DNA of 64,000 nt, taken from the NCBI GenBank assembly GCA_022774755.1, contig JALFLK010000010.1, positions 62,001 to 126,000 on the forward strand. Reading direction: 5' to 3'. Every line of letters starts with the position of its first letter. The first letter of the stretch is position 1. The notes under the pieces were generated by a model that worked only from the letters and a program-made list of their open reading frames with translations, had not been told where the DNA came from and did not search any database. The position numbers were made by a program, and so were the translations under genes. Shown in pieces: positions 1 to 7,416 of the stretch. The stretch is from a bacterium (GTDB lineage Bacteria > Bacillota > Clostridia > Oscillospirales > Acutalibacteraceae).

Positions 1-542
1 TTAAAAGCAGAGGCTTGCTTAAGAAAAATACCGTGGTTGGTACGGTAATGACCAATATGGGCTTTAATAAGTTCTGCGAAAACAACGGTATGCACTTTGT
101 TTCTACCAAGGTCGGCGACCGCTATGTGCTTGAGGCTATGCTTCAGGACGGCTACAATATCGGCGGTGAGCAGTCGGGCCATGTTATCCTTTTGGATTAC
201 GGCACAACAGGCGACGGACAGCTGACAGGCGCAACTCTGCTCAGTCTTATTAACAGAAGAAACGCAAAGCTTTCGTCCATTGCAACCCTTATGGAGAGAT
301 TTCCCCAGGTGCTTATTAATGTGGGCGTTTCGCCGGAGGGCAAGCTGAACTTCTACACCGACAAGGAAATCAAAGCAGAGATTAAGAGAGTTTCTGATAT
401 ATTAGGCGACAGAGGCAGAATACTTGTGAGAGTATCAGGTACAGAGCCTTTGGTCAGAGTTATGCTTGAGGGCGAAAATTCCGAAGAAATTACAAAACTT
501 GCCAATGAAACAGCGGATTTGGTAAGGGAAAGACTTTCATAA
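1..542 (+). CDS. glmM: Phosphoglucosamine mutase, C-terminal part (5' end outside window)
   Basis: GlmM interconverts glucosamine-6-phosphate and glucosamine-1-phosphate on the way to UDP-GlcNAc for peptidoglycan. The reading frame is open from base 3, so the gene begins upstream of the window and only about 180 C-terminal residues are seen. The sugar-binding loop GGEQSGHVI and the C-terminal phosphate-binding loop RVSGTEPLVRVM are intact, and the family's usual C-terminus is reached, so nothing suggests truncation at this end. Its TAA stop overlaps the next ATG (TAATG), which suggests translational coupling. The TTG at base 15 should not be taken as a start: the frame is open and homologous before it. 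Confidence 0.93.
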   Translation, partial: KSRGLLKKNTVVGTVMTNMGFNKFCENNGMHFVSTKVGDRYVLEAMLQDGYNIGGEQSGHVILLDYGTTGDGQLTGATLLSLINRRNAKLSSIATLMERFPQVLINVGVSPEGKLNFYTDKEIKAEIKRVSDILGDRGRILVRVSGTEPLVRVMLEGENSEEITKLANETADLVRERLS

Positions 543-1408
543 TGAGAACAGCAAGCAACTGGAAGGATTACGAGCTTATTGACGCCTGTAACGGCGAAAG
601 GCTTGAGCGTTGGGGAGATATTATTTTAATAAGACCCGACCCTCAGATTATCTGGACAACAGATAAGAAAAATCCCCTGTGGAAAAATGCCCACGCAAGG
701 TACAACAGAAGCAACAAGGGCGGAGGCGCATGGCAGGTTTATAAAAAACTTCCAAACCGCTGGAGTGTAAATTACGGCGATTTGGTTTTTAACATTAAGC
801 CTATGGGCTTTAAGCATACGGGAGTGTTCCCCGAGCAGGCGGTAAACTGGGACTTTGTTAAAGAAAAAATTAAATCTGAAAAACGGGAGCTTAAAATTCT
901 TAATCTTTTCGGATATACAGGGTGCGCTACCCTTTCGGCTATGAACGCAGGAGCGTTTGTGTGCCATGTTGACGCCTCTAAGGGTATGGTTCAGTGGGCT
1001 AAGGAAAACGCCGTGTCGAGCAATATTGCGGACAAGCCCGTCAGGTGGATTGTGGACGACTGTATAAAGTTTGTATCAAGAGAAATCCGCAGAGGCAATA
1101 AGTACGACGGAATAATTATGGATCCGCCTTCTTACGGACGGGGACCCGGCGGAGAAGTATGGAAGCTTGAGGAACAGCTTTATTCTCTTGTGGAATTATG
1201 CAGAAACGTACTTTCCGACGACCCTGTGTTTTTTATACTGAATTCATACACAACCGGGCTTTCCCCTGCCGTGATGGAGTATCTGCTGGGTGTGCTTTTG
1301 CAAAAGCCTTTCGGCGGAAAAGTATCGTCGAATGAAATCGGTTTGCCTGTTACGGAAACCGGATTTGTCCTGCCCTGCGGGTCAACGGCAATTTGGGAAA
1401 AGCAGTAA
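542..1408 (+). CDS. Class I SAM-dependent methyltransferase, RlmI/RlmL-type (probable rRNA m5C/m2G-like)
   Basis: A 288-residue Rossmann-fold methyltransferase. The SAM-binding motif I is LNLFGYTGCATLSAMNAGA near residue 120, the acidic residue follows (HVDASKGMV), and the catalytic motif IV is MDPPSYGRG near residue 196. DPPSYG is typical of the RlmI/RlmK-type 23S rRNA methyltransferases (Methyltrans_SAM), but this protein lacks an N-terminal PUA domain, so target and base are not fixed by sequence. Starts at the ATG that overlaps the glmM stop. It lies 22 bp before ecfA1, so it may be in the same transcript as the ECF genes. Confidence 0.85.
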   Translation: MRTASNWKDYELIDACNGERLERWGDIILIRPDPQIIWTTDKKNPLWKNAHARYNRSNKGGGAWQVYKKLPNRWSVNYGDLVFNIKPMGFKHTGVFPEQAVNWDFVKEKIKSEKRELKILNLFGYTGCATLSAMNAGAFVCHVDASKGMVQWAKENAVSSNIADKPVRWIVDDCIKFVSREIRRGNKYDGIIMDPPSYGRGPGGEVWKLEEQLYSLVELCRNVLSDDPVFFILNSYTTGLSPAVMEYLLGVLLQKPFGGKVSSNEIGLPVTETGFVLPCGSTAIWEKQ

Positions 1409-1430
1409 GACTTCGGTTTGGGAGATATTT

Positions 1431-2282
1431 ATGGAATTTATATCAGCTGAAAATGTTTCGTTTTATTACGATACCGATGATGAACAGCAAAATTCAGTGC
1501 GTCAATACGCCTTAAACGGCGTTGACCTTGAGATAAAAAAAGGCGAGTTTGTGGCGTTGCTCGGCCATAACGGATGCGGAAAATCCACTATGGCAAAACA
1601 GCTAAACGCCATGCTTACTCCCGTTGGCGGCGATATATTCGTGGATTCAGTCAACACAAAGGACGATAAAAAAACCTTTGATATACGCCGAAAGGTGGGG
1701 CTTGTTCTGCAAAATCCCGACAACCAGCTCGTGGCAAGCGTTGTTGAGGAGGATGTGGCTTTCGGTCCGGAAAATTTGGGCATAGAGCCAAAGGAAATCC
1801 GCCGAAGGGTTGACAAGGCGCTTAAAGATGTTGATATGTCCGAATACTCAAAGCACTCGCCCTCAAAATTAAGCGGAGGGCAAAAACAGCGAGTGGCAAT
1901 AGCCGGAATTATTGCTATGGAGCCCGACTGCATTGTTCTTGACGAGCCTACGGCTATGCTTGACCCCAAGGGCAGGCAGGAGGTGCTGGACGCCGTTATA
2001 AAGCTTAACAAAGAAAACAAAATTACTATTGTACTTATTACCCACTATATGGACGAGGCTGTGCTTGCAGACCGTGTGGTGGTTATGGATAAAGGAAAAA
2101 TCCTTACACAGGGAACGCCCCAAGAGGTGTTTTCACAGGTACAGCTGCTGAAAAAACACAGGCTTGACGTACCTCAGGGAACGGAGCTTGCCTATAAGCT
2201 TAAATGCAGCGGAGCAAACATAGACAAAATGCCTCTGACAGACGGGGAATGTATTGAAATGCTGGAAGGGATTTTAGGTTGA
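1431..2282 (+). CDS. ecfA1: Energy-coupling factor transporter ATP-binding protein EcfA1
   Basis: One of the two ATPases of the ECF core that drives several vitamin and metal S-components. 283 residues: Walker A GHNGCGKST at about 45-53, Q-loop LQNPDNQL at 93-100, signature LSGGQKQR at 147-154 and Walker B CIVLDEPT at about 167-174 are all intact. The frame is open further upstream, but the ATG at 1431 follows GGAG by a good distance and gives the family N-terminus (MEFISAENVSFYY). Its stop overlaps the TTG start of ecfA2. No S-component gene is next to it, as expected for a shared group II core. Confidence 0.95.
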   Translation: MEFISAENVSFYYDTDDEQQNSVRQYALNGVDLEIKKGEFVALLGHNGCGKSTMAKQLNAMLTPVGGDIFVDSVNTKDDKKTFDIRRKVGLVLQNPDNQLVASVVEEDVAFGPENLGIEPKEIRRRVDKALKDVDMSEYSKHSPSKLSGGQKQRVAIAGIIAMEPDCIVLDEPTAMLDPKGRQEVLDAVIKLNKENKITIVLITHYMDEAVLADRVVVMDKGKILTQGTPQEVFSQVQLLKKHRLDVPQGTELAYKLKCSGANIDKMPLTDGECIEMLEGILG

Positions 2283-3145
2283 GTATTTTAGAAACCAGAG
2301 ATTTATCTTATGTTTACGGGCAGGGTACGCCCTTTGAAAAATGTGCCGTGGACAAAGTTAATATAAAAATCGAGCAGGGCGAGTTTGTGGGAATTATCGG
2401 ACATACCGGTTCAGGAAAATCCACCCTTGTTCAGATGCTTAACGGGCTTATTAAGCCTGTTTCGGGGCAGGTACTCCTTGAGGGAAGAGATATTTGGGAA
2501 AATCCCAAGGATATAAGAAGCGTCAGGTTTAAGGTCGGTATGGTGTTTCAGTACCCCGAATATCAGCTTTTTGAAGAAACAGTTTACAAGGATATTTCTT
2601 TCGGTCCGTCAAATATGGGGCTTTCGGAGGAGGAAATCGACGCAAGGGTCAGAAATGCCGCAAAATTTGTGGATTTAAAAGACGAGCTTCTTTATAAATC
2701 GCCTTTTGATTTATCCGGGGGAGAAAAACGCCGTGCGGCAATAGCAGGCGTTATTGCTATGGACCCCGATGTTCTTATTCTGGACGAGCCTACGGCAGGG
2801 CTTGACCCTATGGGCAGAGAAGTTCTGCTAAGCCAGCTTGTGCAGTACCACAAGCAGAGAAAAAACACCGTTTTGCTTGTTTCTCACAGTATGGAAGATA
2901 TTGCAAAAATCGCCGACAGAGTGCTTGTAATGAATAGCTCAAAGGCGGAGATGTTTGATACAACAAAAAATGTTTTTTCAAAAGGCGAAGAGCTTGAAAA
3001 AATCGGTCTTAAGGTACCGCAGATTACCAAGATTATGAGCGCCCTCAGGGCAAAGGGCTATCCTGTGTCGGACGGCATATTAACCGTTGAACAGGCTTTT
3101 ACCGAAATTCTGACAATATTAAATAAGGAGGGCAAAATATGGTAA
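2279..3145 (+). CDS. ecfA2: Energy-coupling factor transporter ATP-binding protein EcfA2
   Basis: Second ATPase of the ECF core, 288 residues. Walker A GHTGSGKST is at 41-49, Q-loop FQYPEYQLFEE at 90-100, signature LSGGEKRR at 145-152, Walker B VLILDEPT at about 165-172. Q-loop residues differ from those of EcfA1 in the way usual for the A1/A2 pair (NPDNQL versus YPEYQLFE). The start is TTG at 2279, overlapping the ecfA1 stop by four bases, so translation is probably coupled. The 3' end overlaps the ecfT start by seven bases. Confidence 0.95.
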   Translation: MSILETRDLSYVYGQGTPFEKCAVDKVNIKIEQGEFVGIIGHTGSGKSTLVQMLNGLIKPVSGQVLLEGRDIWENPKDIRSVRFKVGMVFQYPEYQLFEETVYKDISFGPSNMGLSEEEIDARVRNAAKFVDLKDELLYKSPFDLSGGEKRRAAIAGVIAMDPDVLILDEPTAGLDPMGREVLLSQLVQYHKQRKNTVLLVSHSMEDIAKIADRVLVMNSSKAEMFDTTKNVFSKGEELEKIGLKVPQITKIMSALRAKGYPVSDGILTVEQAFTEILTILNKEGKIW

Positions 3146-3951
3146 GAGATGTAACCCTCGGTCAGTATTTTCCCGGAAACGGTCTTATTCACAGAACGGA
3201 CCCAAGGGTAAAGATTGTCCTGCTTATTGCGTTTATTGTGCTGATTTTCTGCACATTTAATTATTATGCCCTGGCTTTAACCGCCGCAGTAACGCTGTTG
3301 ATTGTGCTGTTAAGCGGAGTGCCGATTAAAATGTACCTAAAAAGCCTTAAGGTGATTATCTTTATAGTAGTGCTGACTTCTTTGCTGAACCTGTTTTACA
3401 GCGGAGGAGAACCAATCTGGCAGTGGGGATTCTTAAAAGTGACCGCAGAGGGAATAAACAGGGCGGTTTTCATAACCGTCAGGATTATATCCCTGATTTT
3501 GGCAACATCTGCCCTTACCTTTACAACCTCGCCAACGGACTTAACCGACGCCTTGGAGCGTTTGATGAAGCCCTTAAAGGTGTTTCATATTAAAGTTCAC
3601 GAGATTGCCATGATGATGACCATTGCGCTTAGATTTATTCCTACCCTGCTTGAAGAAACGGACAAGATTATGCAGGCGCAGAAGGCGAGAGGCGCCGATA
3701 TGGAATCGGGAAATATGTTTAAGAGAGTAAAGGCTCTTGTGCCTGTTCTGATACCTCTGTTTGTTTCGTCATTCCGCAGGGCTTACGACCTTGCAACGGC
3801 TATGGAATGTCGGTGTTATCAGGGGGGCGACGGCAGAACAAGGATGAAAATCCTCCATATGCGCAAAAGCGATTACACAGTTACAGCGTTTATGATACTG
3901 GTTACGGGCGGAGTAATTTTATGCAACATATTGTTTCAGACGGTTGTCTGA
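3139..3951 (+). CDS. ecfT: Energy-coupling factor transporter transmembrane protein EcfT
   Basis: Membrane scaffold that couples EcfA1/EcfA2 to S-components. 270 residues with hydrophobic helices in the N-terminal part and two coupling helices near the C-terminus. The first coupling motif KARGADMES is at 182-190; the second, normally AMEARxY, reads AMECRCYQGGDGRTR at 221-235, so the Ala of the A-R-G motif is Cys here. Start ATG 3139 follows AAGGAGG. It overlaps ecfA2 (7 bp) and truA (31 bp), making ecfA1-ecfA2-ecfT-truA a tightly coupled block, an arrangement common in Firmicutes. Confidence 0.94.
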   Translation: MVRDVTLGQYFPGNGLIHRTDPRVKIVLLIAFIVLIFCTFNYYALALTAAVTLLIVLLSGVPIKMYLKSLKVIIFIVVLTSLLNLFYSGGEPIWQWGFLKVTAEGINRAVFITVRIISLILATSALTFTTSPTDLTDALERLMKPLKVFHIKVHEIAMMMTIALRFIPTLLEETDKIMQAQKARGADMESGNMFKRVKALVPVLIPLFVSSFRRAYDLATAMECRCYQGGDGRTRMKILHMRKSDYTVTAFMILVTGGVILCNILFQTVV

Positions 3952-4685
3952 GAAATTTACTGCTGACAATTTCATATGACGGAAGCTGTTTTCACGGATG
4001 GCAGATTCAGAAAAATGCCGTGACCGTACAGCAGGTTTTTCAGGAGGCTTTGTATAAGATTATTTCCCAAACTCCTGATATAAAGGGATGCAGCCGTACT
4101 GATTCGGGCGTGCATGCCAATATGTATTGCATAAGCCTTAAAACAGATCACCCGATACCCGAACAACGGCTGATGGCGGCGCTTAACCGATATTTGCCCA
4201 AGTCCGTTGCCGTTTTGGACTGCCGTCGGGTACCTGATGATTTTCACGCACGGTACAGCTGTAAAAGCAAGCAGTATATTTATAAAATCTGGAACGACCA
4301 AGTGAGGAATCCTTTTTTGGAGGGCTATGCACTGCATTACAGGTATGACATTGATGAAAAAATGCTGAACAAAGCCGCTCAGGCATATACTGGAAGTCAC
4401 GACTTTACATCTTTTTGTACTATTGACAAACGAGAAAAGGGCGACTTTACAAGAAATGTTAAATTCTTTTCGGTACAGCGTCAGGACAAGCTTGTTACAA
4501 TGACCGTTGAAGCCGACGGCTTTTTATACAATATGGTAAGAATAATGGTTGGAACTCTTTTGAAAATTCAGCAGGGCAAGCTTAGAGCGGATTCCATACC
4601 GTATATTTTAGAAAAAAAAGACAGAAGCTTTGCAGGTCCCACGGCGCCTGCTGCGGGACTTTATCTCAACAAGGTTAATTACTAA
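3921..4685 (+). CDS. truA: tRNA pseudouridine(38-40) synthase TruA
   Basis: Converts U38-U40 of tRNA anticodon arms to pseudouridine. 254 residues from ATG 3921, chosen because GGAG lies seven bases before it and the family's first strand (LLLTISYDGSCFHGWQ) follows shortly after; the frame is open further upstream. The catalytic Asp is D61 in CSRTDSGVHA, where most homologues have GRTDAGVHA. Later RNA-binding segments (DFTSFC, VEADGFLYNMVRIMVGTLL) are intact. It starts inside ecfT, as in many Firmicutes, so expression is probably tied to the ECF genes. Confidence 0.94.
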   Translation: MQHIVSDGCLRNLLLTISYDGSCFHGWQIQKNAVTVQQVFQEALYKIISQTPDIKGCSRTDSGVHANMYCISLKTDHPIPEQRLMAALNRYLPKSVAVLDCRRVPDDFHARYSCKSKQYIYKIWNDQVRNPFLEGYALHYRYDIDEKMLNKAAQAYTGSHDFTSFCTIDKREKGDFTRNVKFFSVQRQDKLVTMTVEADGFLYNMVRIMVGTLLKIQQGKLRADSIPYILEKKDRSFAGPTAPAAGLYLNKVNY

Positions 4686-4697
4686 GGGAGCGAAGGA

Positions 4698-5951
4698 ATG
4701 TTTAATAAAATTCGGGGTAAGTATTCCAAAAGAAAAACAAAAAAACTTAACCGTGATGTTATAAGCTATGAGGAAGTGCCTCTTGAGGACTACGAACAGG
4801 AATCCACAAGGGTTTCTGCCGTTGATGCAAAAAAGGTAGTCAAACTTGTAATAATCCTTGTTATTCTGGGACTTATCGTCTTTGCTTTCGCAAACAGGGA
4901 AAGCCTTACACCCGACAATATATCAAACTGGTTTAAGTATGATGTACTGGGTCAGGGCGACGGCGAAGGCTTCCCAATGGATATTGTGGGTACAAATATT
5001 GAATCAGGCAACATAATTACCGCAGGTAACTCGGTTTCCTATGCTTCGGACACCTCTTTTGTTACGCTCAGCTCAAATGCAAGCGTTATACAGAATTATC
5101 AGCTCAGCTATGCCTCTCCGGTAATAAGCAGCAGCGGCAACAACGTCCTTGTTTACGGCCTTGACGGAAAAGAATATCATACGGGAACAACAAATAAACT
5201 TGATTATACGGGAAAAACCGACGAGGGTATTATCACAGGCGATATTTCTTCCTCCGGGGTTTACGGTGTTGTAACAAAGGCAAACGGATATTTTTCTAAG
5301 CTGTTTGTTTACAATAAAGACCACGAGCAGATTTACGCATACTCTTTCTCGGATTATTATATTTCTTCTTTAGCAATAAATTCCGCCGGAAACAGATGTG
5401 TAGCCTGCGGAGTATCGGGAAAAGACGGAGCGCTTTCGGGCGTTGCCTATGTTCTTGATTTTCAAAAGGAAGAGCCCTTGGGTATATATGATTTGGGAGA
5501 AAACTTTATTTACCGTGCAGAGTATCTCACCGGCGGAGAGGTGTGCCTTATCGGCGACACCGCATCTGCGGTACTTGACACCGTCAGCGGACAGGTTAAG
5601 CAGAATTCGTATAATCAGATGACCCTTGCATCCTTTGAAGTCAACGAAGATACAGCCACATTTGCCGTTGCTCTTTCACGAACAGGCGACGGTTACAGCT
5701 GTACTCTTCAGAATTTTCGTTCCAACGGTGAATTGAATTATGAGGTAGAAACCGATTACAGGGTAGAAGCTATGACCATATTCAAGGGGAATACTTATAT
5801 ACTTGAAAACGACACAATACATTGCTTTGACTTTAACCGCAACGAGATTTCAAAAGCAGATGCCGGCAGCGGCGCAAAGCAGATTAAGGTATGCTCAGAC
5901 GGCTCTGTGTATGTTCTCGGCGTAAACGAAATTAGAAAGATAGCCCTATAA
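4698..5951 (+). CDS. DUF5711-like single-pass membrane protein with extracytoplasmic beta-rich domain
   Basis: 417 residues. A basic cytoplasmic tail (about 1-47) is followed by one membrane helix (about 48-66) and a long outward-facing region of short beta-strand repeats rich in Ser, Gly and Asp, resembling a beta-propeller. The stretch NISNWFKYDVLGQGDGEGFP after the helix matches what I recall of the DUF5711 family in clostridia; no function is known. Start ATG 4698 follows GGAG/AAGG, 12 bp after truA. It precedes a CvpA-like protein and pgsA on the same strand, so an envelope role is possible but unproven. Confidence 0.7.
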   Translation: MFNKIRGKYSKRKTKKLNRDVISYEEVPLEDYEQESTRVSAVDAKKVVKLVIILVILGLIVFAFANRESLTPDNISNWFKYDVLGQGDGEGFPMDIVGTNIESGNIITAGNSVSYASDTSFVTLSSNASVIQNYQLSYASPVISSSGNNVLVYGLDGKEYHTGTTNKLDYTGKTDEGIITGDISSSGVYGVVTKANGYFSKLFVYNKDHEQIYAYSFSDYYISSLAINSAGNRCVACGVSGKDGALSGVAYVLDFQKEEPLGIYDLGENFIYRAEYLTGGEVCLIGDTASAVLDTVSGQVKQNSYNQMTLASFEVNEDTATFAVALSRTGDGYSCTLQNFRSNGELNYEVETDYRVEAMTIFKGNTYILENDTIHCFDFNRNEISKADAGSGAKQIKVCSDGSVYVLGVNEIRKIAL

Positions 5952-5972
5952 ATATGGAATTAAGGTGATTTT

Positions 5973-6701
5973 TTGATTTTAGATATAATAATAATTGCAA
6001 TTTTATTCCTTTTTGTTATTATAGGTACAGTTAAGGGCGGAGTTAAGACGATTTTCAGTCTGGCGGGTTTGTGCCTGTCGGTTTTCTTTGCCTCGCTTTT
6101 CGGGCCGTCGTTATCCCAGTGGATTTACACCATGTTCTTTCAAAAAGGAATAGTAAACGGTGTGCAGAGTGCTGTGTCAGGAGCAGTAGCGGGGTCAGCT
6201 ACGGCAGATATTGCAAATGCTCTGCCGGATTATGTATATTCGGTTTTATCTACCTTCGGAATAACCAAAGAAAGCTTTGTGCAGCAGGCGTCGGGGATTG
6301 CCGCCGATTCGCAGAATGCGGCTGTAAATGCAGTTGAGGGACTGCTTAAGCCTGTACTTTGCTCAATAATAAGCTTTTTTGTAATTATTATTCTTTTTAT
6401 ATTGTTTTTAATCGCTATGAAGCTTTTGACAAGGCTTATACTCCGTTTGTTTGAGCTTCCCGGTCTTCATCTGATAAACAGATTATTCGGTTGTATTTTA
6501 GGCGCCGCAGAAGGACTTGTATTTGTTTACCTGCTTGTTTTGCTCTACAAACTAATATCGCCTTTCGGCACCGATGTAAGCTTTATTACGCCTGAGCTTA
6601 TTGAGCAGAGTGTGATTTTTAAAAGTATGTTTAATTTGAATATATTTAACGGTATAACCGATTTATCCGGAAGTCTGGGCGCTGTTTTCGGCAACGGATA
6701 A
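5973..6701 (+). CDS. CvpA-like integral membrane protein
   Basis: 242 residues, with hydrophobic segments at about 2-22, 26-45, 120-148 and 165-190. The opening MILDIIIIAILFLFVIIGTVKGGVKT and the Gly-rich first hairpin match the CvpA family (colicin V production-type proteins), which has been linked to envelope integrity; the role in Firmicutes is unclear. Start TTG 5973 follows AAGGTGA at good spacing, 21 bp after the DUF5711-like gene; pgsA follows 34 bp later. The stretch between the second and third helices is Ala/Gly-rich and probably extracytoplasmic. Confidence 0.75.
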   Translation: MILDIIIIAILFLFVIIGTVKGGVKTIFSLAGLCLSVFFASLFGPSLSQWIYTMFFQKGIVNGVQSAVSGAVAGSATADIANALPDYVYSVLSTFGITKESFVQQASGIAADSQNAAVNAVEGLLKPVLCSIISFFVIIILFILFLIAMKLLTRLILRLFELPGLHLINRLFGCILGAAEGLVFVYLLVLLYKLISPFGTDVSFITPELIEQSVIFKSMFNLNIFNGITDLSGSLGAVFGNG

Positions 6702-6735
6702 TGTTTAGTTAATACGTTCAGGGAGGTTAGGAATT

Positions 6736-7332
6736 ATGGGAAATAAAGAAATTAAACCTGCGGATTTTGTTACGATTCCGAATTTGCTTACATATTTGCG
6801 GATTTTACTTATTGCGCCTTTTGTAATAAGCTTTATTAAAGAACAGTATATATTGGCAATGGTATTCCTTGGAATATCGGCGCTTTCAGACTGCTGTGAC
6901 GGCTATATTGCAAGGAGATTTAACCAAATTACAGCTTTGGGCAAAATGCTTGACCCTGTGGCGGACAAGCTTACTCTTCTTGCGGTTATGGTATGCATTA
7001 CGATTATGACGCCTCAGGTTTTGCCGCTGATGGTGATATTGATAATCAAAGATGTGTCAATGCTTATCGGCGGTACAATCCTGCTTAAAAAAGGTCTTAA
7101 TCCTCCTGCGGCAAAGTGGTACGGAAAGCTGGGAACAATAATGTTTTACGGTTCGGTGATTATCATTGTGTTCCTCAAAGCAGTATTTAAGATAGAAATC
7201 CCCGTTCTGGATATTATTCTTTTGTCCGCAACGGCGTTTGTTATGATTTTTGCTCTGGTAAAATATTTTCTCATATACAAGTCGCTTTTAAGGGAAAAAA
7301 ATAATAAGAATAATAATATAAAGAATAATTGA
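6736..7332 (+). CDS. pgsA: CDP-diacylglycerol--glycerol-3-phosphate 3-phosphatidyltransferase
   Basis: Makes phosphatidylglycerol-phosphate, the committed step to PG and cardiolipin. 198 residues with several membrane helices. The CDP-alcohol phosphotransferase motif is complete: D52-x2-D55-G56-x2-A59-R60-x8-G69-x3-D73-x3-D77. Start ATG 6736 follows GGGAGG. The C-terminus ends in a short Asn/Lys tail (KNNKNNNIKNN). It closes the run that starts with glmM; a promoter for the next gene lies right behind it. Confidence 0.93.
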   Translation: MGNKEIKPADFVTIPNLLTYLRILLIAPFVISFIKEQYILAMVFLGISALSDCCDGYIARRFNQITALGKMLDPVADKLTLLAVMVCITIMTPQVLPLMVILIIKDVSMLIGGTILLKKGLNPPAAKWYGKLGTIMFYGSVIIIVFLKAVFKIEIPVLDIILLSATAFVMIFALVKYFLIYKSLLREKNNKNNNIKNN

Positions 7333-7357
7333 ATTTTTCAGGCGTTTAGTTTATAAT
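7329..7357 (+). promoter_or_regulatory. Predicted sigma-A promoter for the ClpC-like gene
   Basis: TTGAAT at 7329-7334, 17-bp spacer, TATAAT at 7352-7357. The start codon at 7417 lies about 50 bases after the expected transcription start, behind AAAGGAG. The -35 overlaps the pgsA stop region. No CtsR-type heptad repeat was seen around it. Confidence 0.55.
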
Positions 7358-7416
7358 AGAATAACCCTTTTCGGGAATTCATAAAATTGAATTGATAAAT
7401 ATTAAAGGAGATAAAT

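Noticed and set aside
1290-1430. Upstream extension of EcfA1 to base 1290
   Set aside because: It overlaps the methyltransferase gene; ATG 1431 has GGAG and matches the family N-terminus.
3807-3920. TruA start upstream inside ecfT at 3807
   Set aside because: ATG 3921 has a good ribosome site and the extra part has no family match.
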